26,045 bases of DNA from a virus. Every line of letters begins with the position of its first letter. Position 1 is the stretch's first letter. A program made the position numbers and the translations under genes. The notes under the pieces are model-generated. The model saw nothing but the letters and a program-made list of their open reading frames with translations. It searched no databases and was not told the DNA's origin. Shown piece by piece: positions 7,697 through 15,909 of this stretch. The stretch is from the IMG/VR virus record IMGVR_UViG_3300028196_000076, positions 1 to 26,045 of that record; one strand, given 5' to 3'.

Positions 7697-9953
7697 ATAA
7701 TTTTGTGAACTTACCCATTGAGTAATCTTCTCCAACCTCAAAGTCACATCCTATTGGAGACCCGGGGATATATACTCCCCTATCTTTTTGTACAAACTTT
7801 TGCAGCATCTGACAATAGTATTTAATTTCTTTTTCTGGAACTTCCGCTAGAATTGAGTCATGAACTAATGCAAAAATTCTCGAATTTAATTTTTGACTTT
7901 TAATAAAGTTGCCCATGTCTATTGCTCCAAGAAGGTTAATGTCACTAGCAGTAGACTGTACCAGAAAGTTAAGACCAGAGCGAATGCTATGACTCTTGAT
8001 GCCCTTATCTGAGCTTTCGACATTGGGTAATCTCCTTTTTCTTCCAAAGAAGCTATAAACAAACCCATTTTGTTCAATAAACTTCTGCCTGTCTTCAATC
8101 CAAGATTTTAATTTATGAAATGCTTCAAAGTATTCATTAATAACTTCTGTAGCTTCATGCTTAGAAAAGTATTTTCCACTATCCTTAGTTACTTGCTCAC
8201 TAATTTTTGCCGGACCAGCACCGTACATAATACCAAAAGTAACAGCTTTTGCTGCCTGTCGTCTATCAGAGTATAATTCTGCTACATCCTCAACAGCGCA
8301 GGGGAGCCTAAAAACTTTATGTGCAATAGTACTGTGAAAATTTCCTCCAGAACTAAATACTTCCATAAGTGCTTTATCATTCGCCAATACGGCGGCTACA
8401 TATACTTCTGCAGTGGTTAAATCCATTGCAACAATCTTATGCCCTGGAGCTGCTTTGATACAACCTTTTACAGTAGGATTATCCCTAGGAAGTTGCTGCA
8501 TATTAAGTTTACCACTAGAACTAAGACGACCACTAGTGGTACTATGGAGGTTAAACCCAGTACGAAGACGAGAGTCTCTGTCCAGCTGAGGTATGATTTT
8601 GTCAAGATAAGTATTCTTGATTTTAGATTTTTGTCGTATATCCAAGATGAGTTGCGGTACATCGCTCTGAAGTGAGAGTTCCTTGAGCACTTCCGCATCA
8701 GTAGAGTCTGCACCCGTGCCTGTTTTCTTTCCAGTCGGTTTAAGCCCCAAATGGTCAAATAATAAAGTACGCAGCTGCACAGTGCTATTTGGATTAAAAG
8801 TTTTTCCATTTAACTCCTCAAATCGTCTTATCTTGTCATTTTCATACAGAGTATTTATAGCAATATCTATGTCTGTCTGCATAGCGTTTTGTGCTACGTA
8901 CAGCCTTTCTCTATCAAAAGGCACACCGTTATCCTGAATATCCGTTAAAAATCTAGTGCCTGGAATCAAAATATTATCATAAACATTTAAAAGTTTTTTG
9001 TTTTGTTTTATTTTAATAAACTTTTCATACAATAAAAAGGTACATACTGCATCCATTGCTGCATATGTTTTCATGGTATCAAAAGGAATTGAAGACCATT
9101 GGAAGTCTGCTTTTAATACTCCAGTCTCTTTCCTATATCGATCAATCCAATCATACATAGGCTTCTCATAGTCCCCATAGGGAGTATACTTTAAAGATAG
9201 CTGTTTTAGTCCATGTCCTCCAGGGTTTTCATCAATTAAATAGTGTAAGAGCATGGTATCTTCAAACTGGGGGAACTTGAAATTAAAATGATACTCAAAA
9301 AATGCCATGTCAAACTTAGCATTATGAAACACTACTATCTTTTTATCAAATAATTGCTGTAAAAGTGCTTCAGTGCGGTAATCAAAGCAGTCGGTATCAA
9401 TATAAGCCCCACACTTACCATTATAACTAAGACTAATCCCCAGCATATAACCATCTCTAGGATATAGCCCAGTTGTCTCAGAATCGAGAGCCACATATCC
9501 ACATGGATCTTTGATGGCAGCCTTGATAAATTCATTTGCCTCCTCCGTATCTTGTATACCGAAAGCAATCTCTTCGTTAATTACTACATCTTCAATTTCT
9601 CCAGAGATGTACTTTATAATATTATTTTTAGACTCTTCCCAAGTCCGTTTTGCTTCAGGCTTAAATGTGAGCATGGCAGGATTAATCACTGGTAAAAACT
9701 TTTCTTCTACCTTTTTACCTGAATATTCTGTAACAGAATTGATTTTAGTAAAGTATTTTAAGGCATCTGAGCCTACGAGAACAACCCAGTCATACTTATC
9801 TGGATCCATGTCTATATCACAGTCTCGTTTTAAAACTTTTTTGATACTAGGGTCTGAGCAAAGTTGGTATTGATCAAATTCAAACGCTCCTTCAAACTCT
9901 CTAGTGAAATTTGTTTTGCTTGGTTTGGTTTCTACTAATGCAACCTTAGGCAT
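7680..9953 (-). CDS. Family A DNA polymerase with 3'-5' exonuclease (T5-like)
   Basis: The replicative polymerase, 757 residues. The proofreading domain carries ALDSETTGLYPRDG (exo I, near residue 155), VFHNAKFDMAFF (exo II) and TYAAMDAVCTFLL (exo III). Polymerase motif A is AMDLTTAEVYVAA (near 509), motif B is RRQAAKAVTFGIMYG (near 562) and motif C is ALVHDSILAEV (near 697). Motif A has DLTTAE where most family members have DYSQIE, and motif C has HDS where HDE is usual. These variants match my recollection of T5-type polymerases. The motif B phenylalanine aligns with E. coli Pol I F762. The first ~140 residues are a phage-specific extension. The start overlaps the primase stop. Confidence 0.95.
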   Translation of the reverse strand: MPKVALVETKPSKTNFTREFEGAFEFDQYQLCSDPSIKKVLKRDCDIDMDPDKYDWVVLVGSDALKYFTKINSVTEYSGKKVEEKFLPVINPAMLTFKPEAKRTWEESKNNIIKYISGEIEDVVINEEIAFGIQDTEEANEFIKAAIKDPCGYVALDSETTGLYPRDGYMLGISLSYNGKCGAYIDTDCFDYRTEALLQQLFDKKIVVFHNAKFDMAFFEYHFNFKFPQFEDTMLLHYLIDENPGGHGLKQLSLKYTPYGDYEKPMYDWIDRYRKETGVLKADFQWSSIPFDTMKTYAAMDAVCTFLLYEKFIKIKQNKKLLNVYDNILIPGTRFLTDIQDNGVPFDRERLYVAQNAMQTDIDIAINTLYENDKIRRFEELNGKTFNPNSTVQLRTLLFDHLGLKPTGKKTGTGADSTDAEVLKELSLQSDVPQLILDIRQKSKIKNTYLDKIIPQLDRDSRLRTGFNLHSTTSGRLSSSGKLNMQQLPRDNPTVKGCIKAAPGHKIVAMDLTTAEVYVAAVLANDKALMEVFSSGGNFHSTIAHKVFRLPCAVEDVAELYSDRRQAAKAVTFGIMYGAGPAKISEQVTKDSGKYFSKHEATEVINEYFEAFHKLKSWIEDRQKFIEQNGFVYSFFGRKRRLPNVESSDKGIKSHSIRSGLNFLVQSTASDINLLGAIDMGNFIKSQKLNSRIFALVHDSILAEVPEKEIKYYCQMLQKFVQKDRGVYIPGSPIGCDFEVGEDYSMGKFTKLYDSTI

Positions 9954-10779
9954 ATAATTTACTCCGTAGCTTGTCTACTTGTTGTTGAGATAGTGCGCCT
10001 GCATCTAAAAATTTATCTCCAATACTAATAATGCGGGTGGTAAGGCCAATTTCCTCACATATCTCTTGTACTTTTCTTGCTCCTGTCTGTCCTGCTTCAT
10101 CATTGTCCAAAAATATATCTATATTTGTAACTCCTTGGACGGAGAGCATTTCTGCTTTTTGCTCATTAAAGTTACGCACCCCAAAACAGCACAACGCATT
10201 TGTAAGTCCCTTATCGTGCAGATTAAGAACATCAAAAATTCCTTCAACCATTATCACAGTGCTTTGTATAGGCTCAACTGTAGGAAACAAAGGCATTTTT
10301 GCCCCTGCAGGAGCATTATAATACTTTGGTATTTGATTTGTTTGAGTGCGCGCTTGTATGGCAACTACTTTTCCTGTTCTATCATGTATAGGAAAGCATA
10401 ATCTACCACTAAAGTCTTTTGCGGCACTTAGAAACGCCCCAAACTTTTTGTAGGTTTCTGGACGTATATTTCTCCAATTTCCAATGTAAGACGTGGCATC
10501 TATAGGCAATTCTACGCCGACACTGCTCTCTCGTACTTGTTTTATCTTTTTCTTTAACATCTGTCTTCGCATCTCCATTCTGTCGGCTCTATGCCCGAAG
10601 TGTGCAAAGACAGTGCCCTTATACCCACAAGAAAAACAATTAAATACACCAGTTACTTGATCTATTCTCATGCTAGGGTTTCTATCGTCGTGCTCAGGAT
10701 TTAAGCACCTAATAACGTAGTCTCTGCCTTTAGGGGTAAAGACTATACTTTTTTTGTTAAGTAAATCTTCTACATTCAT
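9946..10779 (-). CDS. DnaG-type DNA primase (T5 D7-like)
   Basis: A short primase of 277 residues that lays RNA primers for the lagging strand. The N-terminal CHC2-type zinc ribbon uses C25, H30, C48 and C51 (CLNPEHDDRNPS and FNCFSCGYKG). The TOPRIM catalytic domain shows VIMVEGIFDVLN with the catalytic Glu and DIFLDNDEAGQTG with the metal-binding aspartates. There is no helicase-binding domain of the long bacterial kind and no helicase fusion of the T7 kind, so it must act with the separate DnaB-type helicase encoded at 11380-12735. It overlaps the polymerase start by 8 bases. Confidence 0.93.
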   Translation of the reverse strand: MNVEDLLNKKSIVFTPKGRDYVIRCLNPEHDDRNPSMRIDQVTGVFNCFSCGYKGTVFAHFGHRADRMEMRRQMLKKKIKQVRESSVGVELPIDATSYIGNWRNIRPETYKKFGAFLSAAKDFSGRLCFPIHDRTGKVVAIQARTQTNQIPKYYNAPAGAKMPLFPTVEPIQSTVIMVEGIFDVLNLHDKGLTNALCCFGVRNFNEQKAEMLSVQGVTNIDIFLDNDEAGQTGARKVQEICEEIGLTTRIISIGDKFLDAGALSQQQVDKLRSKLYA

Positions 10780-11013
10780 TTAACAGTCCGGATCAAAAGA
10801 AGCCCACTCGTCCATTTCGCTAGGCTCATCATAGTCGTCATCTATACTACAAAACCAAGGCCCGCTGTCAGGCTCAGAGTACCACCAGTCCTCCTCTAAA
10901 GCGTTAGGGCATCGTATAGGATTCCCATTACTATACCCATCCCCCTCTAAAGTTTCTCCACAGTTCGGGCAGGTATCTCTAGTATTCCAATGTTCCATAA
11001 TCGCATCATGCAT
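10780..11013 (-). CDS. Small acidic zinc-ribbon protein
   Basis: A 77-residue, strongly acidic protein with a probable zinc ribbon: RDTCPNCGETLEGDGYS supplies two cysteines and IRCPNAL a third, with WFC later. The C-terminus is rich in Asp and Glu (DDDYDEPSEMDEW). The function is unknown. Its ATG overlaps the preceding gene's stop as TAATG (11011-11015) and its own stop abuts the primase gene, so it is co-translated with primase. It may bind a replication or transcription protein, but nothing in the sequence settles that. Confidence 0.75.
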   Translation of the reverse strand: MHDAIMEHWNTRDTCPNCGETLEGDGYSNGNPIRCPNALEEDWWYSEPDSGPWFCSIDDDYDEPSEMDEWASFDPDC

Positions 11014-11309
11014 TATCTTCTCATCCTAGCTAAATCTCTCATCTCTTCTTCATTGATAACTGGGACTGCATTGGATTTATGCATGGTTCCAATACCCTTA
11101 ACAAGGGTTCCGGTGTAACGTGGCGGTTCCACTCTAGCGGCAACTCCAGCTGTTTCGGGAGCTGAGGGGTACTCAGGCTCACTCCTGCGATAATTAACTC
11201 GTTGAGAGACATGAATACTCCCTCTCGTGCTAGCCTTAGTTTTTCGTGCATAATTACGCTTCTTTCTTCCCGCGACATCATAGCGTAGCGATCCATAAAT
11301 CATCCCCAT
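11013..11309 (-). CDS. Conserved phage protein with MHKSNAVPV motif, unknown function
   Basis: A 98-residue basic protein. The N-terminal part is RKKR/RKTK-rich, the middle is proline-rich, and the C-terminus TMHKSNAVPVINEEEMRDLA resembles a short protein I recall from many large phages, of unknown role. The ATG at 11309 is chosen because an ATG at 11336 lies at or before the transcription start of the promoter at 11339-11367; GGGAG sits 10 bases upstream of the chosen start. The ATG at 11303 is also possible. It is the first gene of an operon leading to primase and polymerase. Confidence 0.75.
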   Translation of the reverse strand: MGMIYGSLRYDVAGRKKRNYARKTKASTRGSIHVSQRVNYRRSEPEYPSAPETAGVAARVEPPRYTGTLVKGIGTMHKSNAVPVINEEEMRDLARMRR

Positions 11310-11338
11310 AAGTAAAAAACTCCCGTGATTAAGCATAT

Positions 11339-11367
11339 ATTATACACGAAATCGACGGGAGTGTCAA
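11339..11367 (-). promoter_or_regulatory. Sigma-70-type promoter for the primase-polymerase operon
   Basis: On the minus strand the -35 box TTGACA (11362-11367) and the -10 box TATAAT (11339-11344) are spaced by 17 bases and followed by ATATGC. Both boxes match consensus exactly. Predicted start of transcription is near 11332. Confidence 0.9.
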
Positions 11368-11379
11368 GCATTATTTTTA

Positions 11380-12735
11380 TCAGAGGTCGTGAATTTCTTC
11401 ATCCGATTTGTGTGAAGATTCATCACGTTCTTTAGGAGTTAAAGTAGTCTCTGGACCAATCTTTAAAGTCTCCCAATCCATAGTAGAAGAAAAAGACTTC
11501 ATACTATAAGAACGCATCTTTACACAGTTAAAAGTTATACACTTATCTTCTTGGTCCCAAGTTTCTAACGAATAAGCTGCATCTGCCGCATCTAATATAC
11601 CCTTTGCAAATCGGGCTTCGCCCGTCGCATCAGTTTGATAGGGAGAAAACACAGCACATTCATACTCTTGTGCCATTGATTTTAATGCTTTACTAACTTC
11701 AATCTGTTCCGTCCAGTCGTACTGGCCTCCCCTAGAGGGAAGGTGGGAACGTTTAACCTGGTTAATATAGTCTACTATAATAACTGAAGCTCCGATTCTA
11801 TCAACTTTTTTATCTAATTCTGCTCGTATTTTGGCAATAGTTAGACTAGGATCATAAATAACATCGAGCTGTTGAGTCGGGAGAAGCTCATGCTCGGTGG
11901 TCAATTTTTTATGAAACTCATTGTAGTCTCGTGCCGTGCTATTTTTATATTCTATAAGGCGTTCTTGCCCGTTTACAAAACGAGCTGCTTGCCACCCCGC
12001 TACTTTTTCCCACTCTACATTTGTTAAATTTCCATTGCGGATACGGGAGAAGGGAATACTGGTAGCGATCGAACAACATCGTTGCAATATTGCTCGACTA
12101 TCCATTTCAATAGTAAAATAAATAGCTGAACGGCCAGATTGAAAAATATTATTTGCAACATTAGCACAGGTAATAGATTTACCCGAGCCTCGCTTACCTC
12201 CTACGAGTATAAGGTCTCTAGGGCTGAATGTGATATTTTCATCATATAAACCATTCAAGCCCAGGCCGATATGTTTAGATAACTCCTCTTCAGGCTCCAT
12301 AAGATGTATACGCTGCATACTTTCTTGGGGAACTTCAAGATCAACTTTATCCTCTATATCAAGAACTATTTGATGTAGCTCTTGCACAGACTCATCGGCA
12401 CTTGCAAATAATACAGAATTATCAATATACTTATCAAGAGAGTTGAGTATCTCCTTCTGAGCATATTCATTTTTTAGATACTCTAATAAAGTAGGGGGCT
12501 CAATATCCACCTCTATAGACTCTAGTGCGTACACTTTGTCTTTAGTGGCGGGGTGCCGTATACTTAATTTGAGATCATCGAATGAGGGAAACTGGTGAAA
12601 TTTTTCACAATGAGTATCAATTGCCTCATAAATTAGGTGATACTCATTTGGAAGATACTCTTTGCGTAGATAACTCCACGTTTCAAAGTCTCCCACAGTA
12701 ACACACTGCTTTATCAAAGCACTAGAAATATTCAA
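11380..12735 (-). CDS. DnaB-type replicative helicase (T5 D6-like)
   Basis: A 451-residue RecA-fold hexameric helicase that unwinds the fork ahead of the polymerase. Walker A is VGGKRGSGKSITCANVA near residue 180. Walker B is SVIIVDYINQVKR near 318. A Q/R-rich region follows (FSPYQTDATGEARFAKGI). The N-terminal ~150 residues form a helical domain different from bacterial DnaB. Translation starts at TTG (12733-12735), well supported by GGGGGA five to six bases upstream. The weak start codon may set its dose below the upstream DNA-binding protein. A stem-loop at 12759-12780 separates it from that gene. Confidence 0.92.
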   Translation of the reverse strand: MNISSALIKQCVTVGDFETWSYLRKEYLPNEYHLIYEAIDTHCEKFHQFPSFDDLKLSIRHPATKDKVYALESIEVDIEPPTLLEYLKNEYAQKEILNSLDKYIDNSVLFASADESVQELHQIVLDIEDKVDLEVPQESMQRIHLMEPEEELSKHIGLGLNGLYDENITFSPRDLILVGGKRGSGKSITCANVANNIFQSGRSAIYFTIEMDSRAILQRCCSIATSIPFSRIRNGNLTNVEWEKVAGWQAARFVNGQERLIEYKNSTARDYNEFHKKLTTEHELLPTQQLDVIYDPSLTIAKIRAELDKKVDRIGASVIIVDYINQVKRSHLPSRGGQYDWTEQIEVSKALKSMAQEYECAVFSPYQTDATGEARFAKGILDAADAAYSLETWDQEDKCITFNCVKMRSYSMKSFSSTMDWETLKIGPETTLTPKERDESSHKSDEEIHDL

Positions 12736-12754
12736 TCTGTTCCCCCGAACATGA

Positions 12755-12782
12755 GAAAGCTGGCTCCCGAAAGAGCCAGCCG
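12755..12782 (-). terminator. Stem-loop with short U-run (partial terminator)
   Basis: On the minus strand GCTGGCTC and GAGCCAGC form an 8-bp stem (12759-12780) with a small loop, followed by TTTCTC. The U-run is weak, so it probably lets part of the transcription through to the helicase gene and lowers its level relative to the upstream HTH protein. Confidence 0.65.
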
Positions 12783-12798
12783 CTCAGAACTTAAAAAA

Positions 12799-13518
12799 TT
12801 ACTGGCTCTTGGCAGCTTTGGCCGCACCGTCATAGTCGGCAGCAGTCAAACCACGACGAGTCAACATGGTCTTAACACCACGAGCAGTCTTGCCAATAGC
12901 TTCGGCAATTGCTTCTACAGTCATAGAAGCAACGTCTACATCTGCAAGAGGATCGGCATTAGTTGAACCTTTTGTAGTTTCTTGACGGGGAATAGCAGCA
13001 ATATCGCCAGAGCGCAGGAGGCTCAAAGCTTTGCCACGAATGCTATTGACAGATCGGCCAAGAGCTTCTGCAATAGCTTCAACGAACGCCCCATTGTTTA
13101 CCATTTCAATAAACGTAGACTCTTGCTCTGGAGTGTAAGTGCGAACACTTTCTACTTTAGGAGCAGGTTTAACATGGTCAGTCAGCTCCATACTCAGAAT
13201 CTTGCCCTGAATAGATTTAGCAGAGAATGCTCCGCCTTCGAAATGCTCAGAAATTTGAGCATAAGTGTACTCTCCAGAGTTAGAAGTAACAAAGGCTGAA
13301 AGGGTAGCTTCTTGCTCTTCGCTAAAAGATTTGCCTGCAGCAGCAGAAGCTAATTCTACTTCGAAACCCATTTTTCGCAGTTTGCTAGAAACGGAACGAG
13401 CAGAGGTATCAAGTTGGTCTGCTGCTTCTGCAACAGTTGTTTGTGAGACGGGGCTTTCGCCTCCGACAAAATTTGTAAGCGCCTCGGTGCGCTCATCAGT
13501 CCACTTAGGAAGTGCCAT
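12799..13518 (-). CDS. Four-module HTH DNA-binding protein (T5 D5-like position)
   Basis: A 239-residue protein built of about four tandem helix-turn-helix modules. Each of the first three begins with an aromatic-Thr/Ser-x-Glu segment (KWTDERTEALTNFV, SFSEEQEATLSAFV, TYTPEQESTFIEMV) and ends in an SxxSVxxKLxxM-type recognition helix (SARSVSSKLRKMGF, SAKSIQGKILSMEL, SVNSIRGKALSLLRSG). The fourth is TVEAIAEAIGKTARGVKTML. The repeat layout suggests cooperative binding along double-stranded DNA. It sits next to the replicative helicase, where T5 carries the DNA-binding and transcription-control gene D5; homology to D5 is inference. GGAGAAAAAAT precedes the ATG. It overlaps LigB by 14 bases. Confidence 0.85.
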   Translation of the reverse strand: MALPKWTDERTEALTNFVGGESPVSQTTVAEAADQLDTSARSVSSKLRKMGFEVELASAAAGKSFSEEQEATLSAFVTSNSGEYTYAQISEHFEGGAFSAKSIQGKILSMELTDHVKPAPKVESVRTYTPEQESTFIEMVNNGAFVEAIAEALGRSVNSIRGKALSLLRSGDIAAIPRQETTKGSTNADPLADVDVASMTVEAIAEAIGKTARGVKTMLTRRGLTAADYDGAAKAAKSQ

Positions 13519-14281
13519 ATTTTTTCTCCAAATAGGATTGTAAATCCGTAATTATTTCAACGCCAGATTCTCTGGCCTGTTTAGTTTTTGCTGATTCAAT
13601 ACCACTTTCATTAACGAGAATCGTTACATCTTTGGTTAGACTCGTTTTTACTTTATAACCAAGAGTAGTTAGCCTGGCGCCTGCATCAGCTTTAGTTTTA
13701 AAACTTTTTAGCTTACCACTAATACAGACTACACCCCGATCAAAATGGGTAGGCAGAATGGCTGAGCGTAAAAATTTCATATCAAAAGGCAGGACGCCAT
13801 CATAGAAACAATAGAACTCTTTATTTAACCAGTTACATAAATTCTCAGTTGCTTTTGGACCTAATCCGGCACGCTCACAAGTGTCTGTAGTAATTTCAGT
13901 AATTGAGGTAACAGTCTCAGACAGCTTCTTCGTTGCCGTTTTTCCGATCAGTGGAATACCAAAAGCAGGTAATACCAAATCAAGAGGAGCCGAAGCAGAG
14001 TTTTGAATCTCTGCATGTAACTTTTTACCAAGCTTTTCGCCCAGCTTTTCAGTTAGTAGTACTTTATCATATAGATAAACTTGATCAAAATCATCTATCT
14101 CTAACTTCTCTATTGTTGAAGGGCCAAGCCCTTTAATTTTCAGAGTCTTTGCAAAATGCTCGATCTTCTTTTGCTTCTGTGCTGAACAGTTACTACTGTG
14201 ACAGTAGAACAAATTATTGAGCGCAGTAAGCGTGCCACCACAAGACGGACATTCCGTGGGCGGTACGATCTCTCTTAGCAT
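13505..14281 (-). CDS. ligB: NAD-dependent DNA ligase, C-terminal half (LigB)
   Basis: A 258-residue separate polypeptide equal to the C-terminal half of bacterial LigA. A four-cysteine zinc finger (C11, C14, C27, C32: TECPSCGG and FYCHSSNCSA) is followed by helix-hairpin-helix repeats (KIKGLGPSTIEKL, FGIPLIGKTATKKL, RAGLGPKATENL). The C-terminal BRCT domain starts near 180 (GVVCISGKLKSFKTKADAGA). It has no adenylation site and must pair with the protein encoded upstream. The same split is known in T5-type phages. GGAG sits before the ATG and the gene has its own promoter at 14309-14337. Confidence 0.92.
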   Translation of the reverse strand: MLREIVPPTECPSCGGTLTALNNLFYCHSSNCSAQKQKKIEHFAKTLKIKGLGPSTIEKLEIDDFDQVYLYDKVLLTEKLGEKLGKKLHAEIQNSASAPLDLVLPAFGIPLIGKTATKKLSETVTSITEITTDTCERAGLGPKATENLCNWLNKEFYCFYDGVLPFDMKFLRSAILPTHFDRGVVCISGKLKSFKTKADAGARLTTLGYKVKTSLTKDVTILVNESGIESAKTKQARESGVEIITDLQSYLEKKYGTS

Positions 14282-14308
14282 TTAAACTTCTCCGAAAATG
14301 TAGAATAT

Positions 14309-14337
14309 ATTATACGAAAAACTGAGGTAAAAGTCAA
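14309..14337 (-). promoter_or_regulatory. Sigma-70-type promoter between the two ligase genes
   Basis: On the minus strand -35 TTGACT (14332-14337) and -10 TATAAT (14309-14314) are spaced by 17 bases, in the context AGTTCTTGACT and TATAATATAT. The TGA stop codon of the upstream ligase half (14334-14336) forms part of the -35 box. Confidence 0.9.
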
Positions 14338-15278
14338 GAACTATTTTTTGGGATGTCTACTCTGCGAACGATTCGCGGAATAATGTCCCCACTACGTATT
14401 ACTTCTACTTTGCAGCCAATTTCCAGGTCTAAAGAGCGAATGTACTCGATATTGTGTAGAGTAGCCCTGCCCACAACGGCTCCTTCTACTTCGACTGGAT
14501 CAAGTATAGCAACAGGACTGACTACGCCCGACTTACCTACTTGCCACACAACATCGAGTAATTCTGTAATACTACCCTCCTTCTGCTCTTTGAGAGCAAA
14601 AGAGCCACGAGGGTGGTGGGCTGTATGTCCCATTTTTCTAAAAGCTCTTTGATCGCGCAGGCGATATACTAAGCCATCCGTAGGATAGTTAGTAGCGTCG
14701 AAGTCTGTCACGACATTGAAACTTTCATGGGCCAATGCTTTCATTGCTGCTTTATAGTCTGAGTAGTCACTCTCATACTGAAGATCGTATGCAACAAAAA
14801 CCAAATCCCGGGATCTATCCCGAAACTCTTGAAGGTCTTTGAGGTTTAACAACCCCGCTGCAACATTGCGAGCATTAGTGACGGACGAAGGCATAACTAT
14901 TTCACCAGTAATCTGCACCTGACCTTCCATAGGAATAGTCAAGGGCACCAGCTCTTCTAGTTTTAAGGTAATATCTCGGCCTAGATTACCGTCGCCTCGT
15001 GTCAATCCAAGTGCAAAGTGTCCACTTACATATAGTAGAGACACAGCCGCCCCATCCAACTTGGGAGTACAAACGTATTCCGTAGTATCGGGGGCGTCAG
15101 CTAATTCAAAATATTTTTGTAGAGAATACATCTTGTACAAATGAGGTACACCGTCTGTAACGATATGCCCCACCGCTTGATGATTCCACTTTGCTACAAG
15201 CGCGTCATACTCTTCGTCCGAGATTATCGGGTAGCCAGAGAAATACGCGGCTTCACATTTTTCAAAAAAATCTTTCAT
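14334..15278 (-). CDS. ligA: NAD-dependent DNA ligase, N-terminal half (LigA)
   Basis: A 314-residue catalytic half of a split NAD-dependent ligase, sealing nicks between Okazaki fragments. The adenylated lysine is K73 in CTPKLDGAAVS. Other nucleotidyltransferase motifs follow: TRGDGNLGRDIT, ITGEIVMP, NYPTDGLVYRL and SFALKEQ. An OB-fold lies at the end (VWQVGKSGVVSPVAILDPV and the EVIRSGDIIPRIV segment). The N-terminal Ia domain that binds NMN is short but present (SDEEYDALVAK). The ATG at 15278 is preferred over a GTG at 15290, because GAGGAA lies 5-6 bases before it and the GTG is only about four bases into the transcript. Zinc, HhH and BRCT domains are on the separate downstream gene. Confidence 0.93.
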   Translation of the reverse strand: MKDFFEKCEAAYFSGYPIISDEEYDALVAKWNHQAVGHIVTDGVPHLYKMYSLQKYFELADAPDTTEYVCTPKLDGAAVSLLYVSGHFALGLTRGDGNLGRDITLKLEELVPLTIPMEGQVQITGEIVMPSSVTNARNVAAGLLNLKDLQEFRDRSRDLVFVAYDLQYESDYSDYKAAMKALAHESFNVVTDFDATNYPTDGLVYRLRDQRAFRKMGHTAHHPRGSFALKEQKEGSITELLDVVWQVGKSGVVSPVAILDPVEVEGAVVGRATLHNIEYIRSLDLEIGCKVEVIRSGDIIPRIVRRVDIPKNSS

Positions 15279-15301
15279 ATATTTCCTCACTCAGACCATA
15301 T

Positions 15302-15330
15302 ATTATACAGAAAGAAGAAAGAAAAGTCAA
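15302..15330 (-). promoter_or_regulatory. Sigma-70-type promoter for the ligase operon
   Basis: Minus-strand -35 TTGACT (15325-15330) and -10 TATAAT (15302-15307) with a 17-base spacer and the shared AGTTC/ATATG flanks. Transcription would start near 15294, just before the chosen LigA start. Confidence 0.9.
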
Positions 15331-15333
15331 GAA

Positions 15334-15636
15334 CTATTTTGTATAAATGTCCTGAAGGAGATCAGAAAAATGCTCTTCTATAATTTCTTTACTCTCAGCC
15401 AGGCTCAGTATTTCTACTAAGCCACAGAAAAGCTCTCTAGTATTATTGAAATCTATAGGGAAGGCAATCCCGTCAGGAGTAGGGCACCACTCTTCATCAA
15501 AGCTTAGAAAGTATTTACGAAGATGTAAATATTCTATACCACGAAAAGCACTTACTGTTAATCGTATTTGAACTTCTTTATCTTCATCATAGTGCACAAC
15601 TTTTTCATATACTTCGGGCGACGCGTACAGTTCCAT
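15334..15636 (-). CDS. PC4-like single-stranded DNA-binding protein
   Basis: A 100-residue protein whose central part has the PC4/p15 coactivator pattern: a beta-strand VQIRLTVSAFRGIEYLHLRK, then SFDEEWCPTPDGIAFPI, then a helix (RELFCGLVEILSLA). In PC4 the R-G-x-x-Y-L-x-[IL]-R-K strand pair lines the ssDNA groove and the EW-PT-x-GIA turn follows. PC4-fold proteins occur in some bacteria and phages and bind ssDNA as dimers, affecting transcription and replication. The call is by pattern only. ACGGAGATTAAT precedes the ATG, and the gene follows its neighbour by one base. Its stop lies just before the ligase promoter. Confidence 0.72.
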   Translation of the reverse strand: MELYASPEVYEKVVHYDEDKEVQIRLTVSAFRGIEYLHLRKYFLSFDEEWCPTPDGIAFPIDFNNTRELFCGLVEILSLAESKEIIEEHFSDLLQDIYTK

Positions 15637-15637
15637 A

Positions 15638-15904
15638 TTAATCTCCGTTTTTAAGAACAGAAGATAAGGGAACTACACTTGTTACATTAAGCGGCTTTAA
15701 AAGTCGAAAAGAGTCAGTATCCCAACAAAACATAAGTAGTGTTTCGGAGGTTTCTTTTGCCCTATTCTTTTTCCCCTGAATGTAAGGCGTAGTAAAATCC
15801 AACGTGCAAACATTGTATTTTAACTTATGGCTATTTTCACTTCTATAGGTTATTACAGCATCGCCATAATTTTTTACGAAGTCTGCTAATTCTTCTTTTT
15901 TCAC
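15638..15904 (-). CDS. Conserved phage protein of unknown function, with SD-occluding leader
   Basis: An 88-residue protein starting at GTG (15902-15904). It has VCTLDFTTPYIQGKKNRAKE in the middle and LLMFCWDTDSFRLLKPLNV then SVVPLSSVL at the end, a pattern that looks like a conserved small phage family, but no function is known to me. The start is fixed by a strong TAAGGAG (15910-15916) five bases upstream. That ribosome-binding site lies in the 3' arm of a long hairpin (15912-15958). I see no clear promoter between it and the terminator at 15975-16004, so read-through may supply its message. Confidence 0.75.
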   Translation of the reverse strand: MKKEELADFVKNYGDAVITYRSENSHKLKYNVCTLDFTTPYIQGKKNRAKETSETLLMFCWDTDSFRLLKPLNVTSVVPLSSVLKNGD

Positions 15905-15909
15905 ATCTA

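Noticed and set aside
11039-11296. An 85-codon ORF overlapping the MHKSNAVPV protein, with a GGGGA six bases before its ATG.
   Set aside because: The other frame carries a conserved-looking phage sequence and couples to the next gene by TAATG. The 85-codon frame shows no protein-like features.
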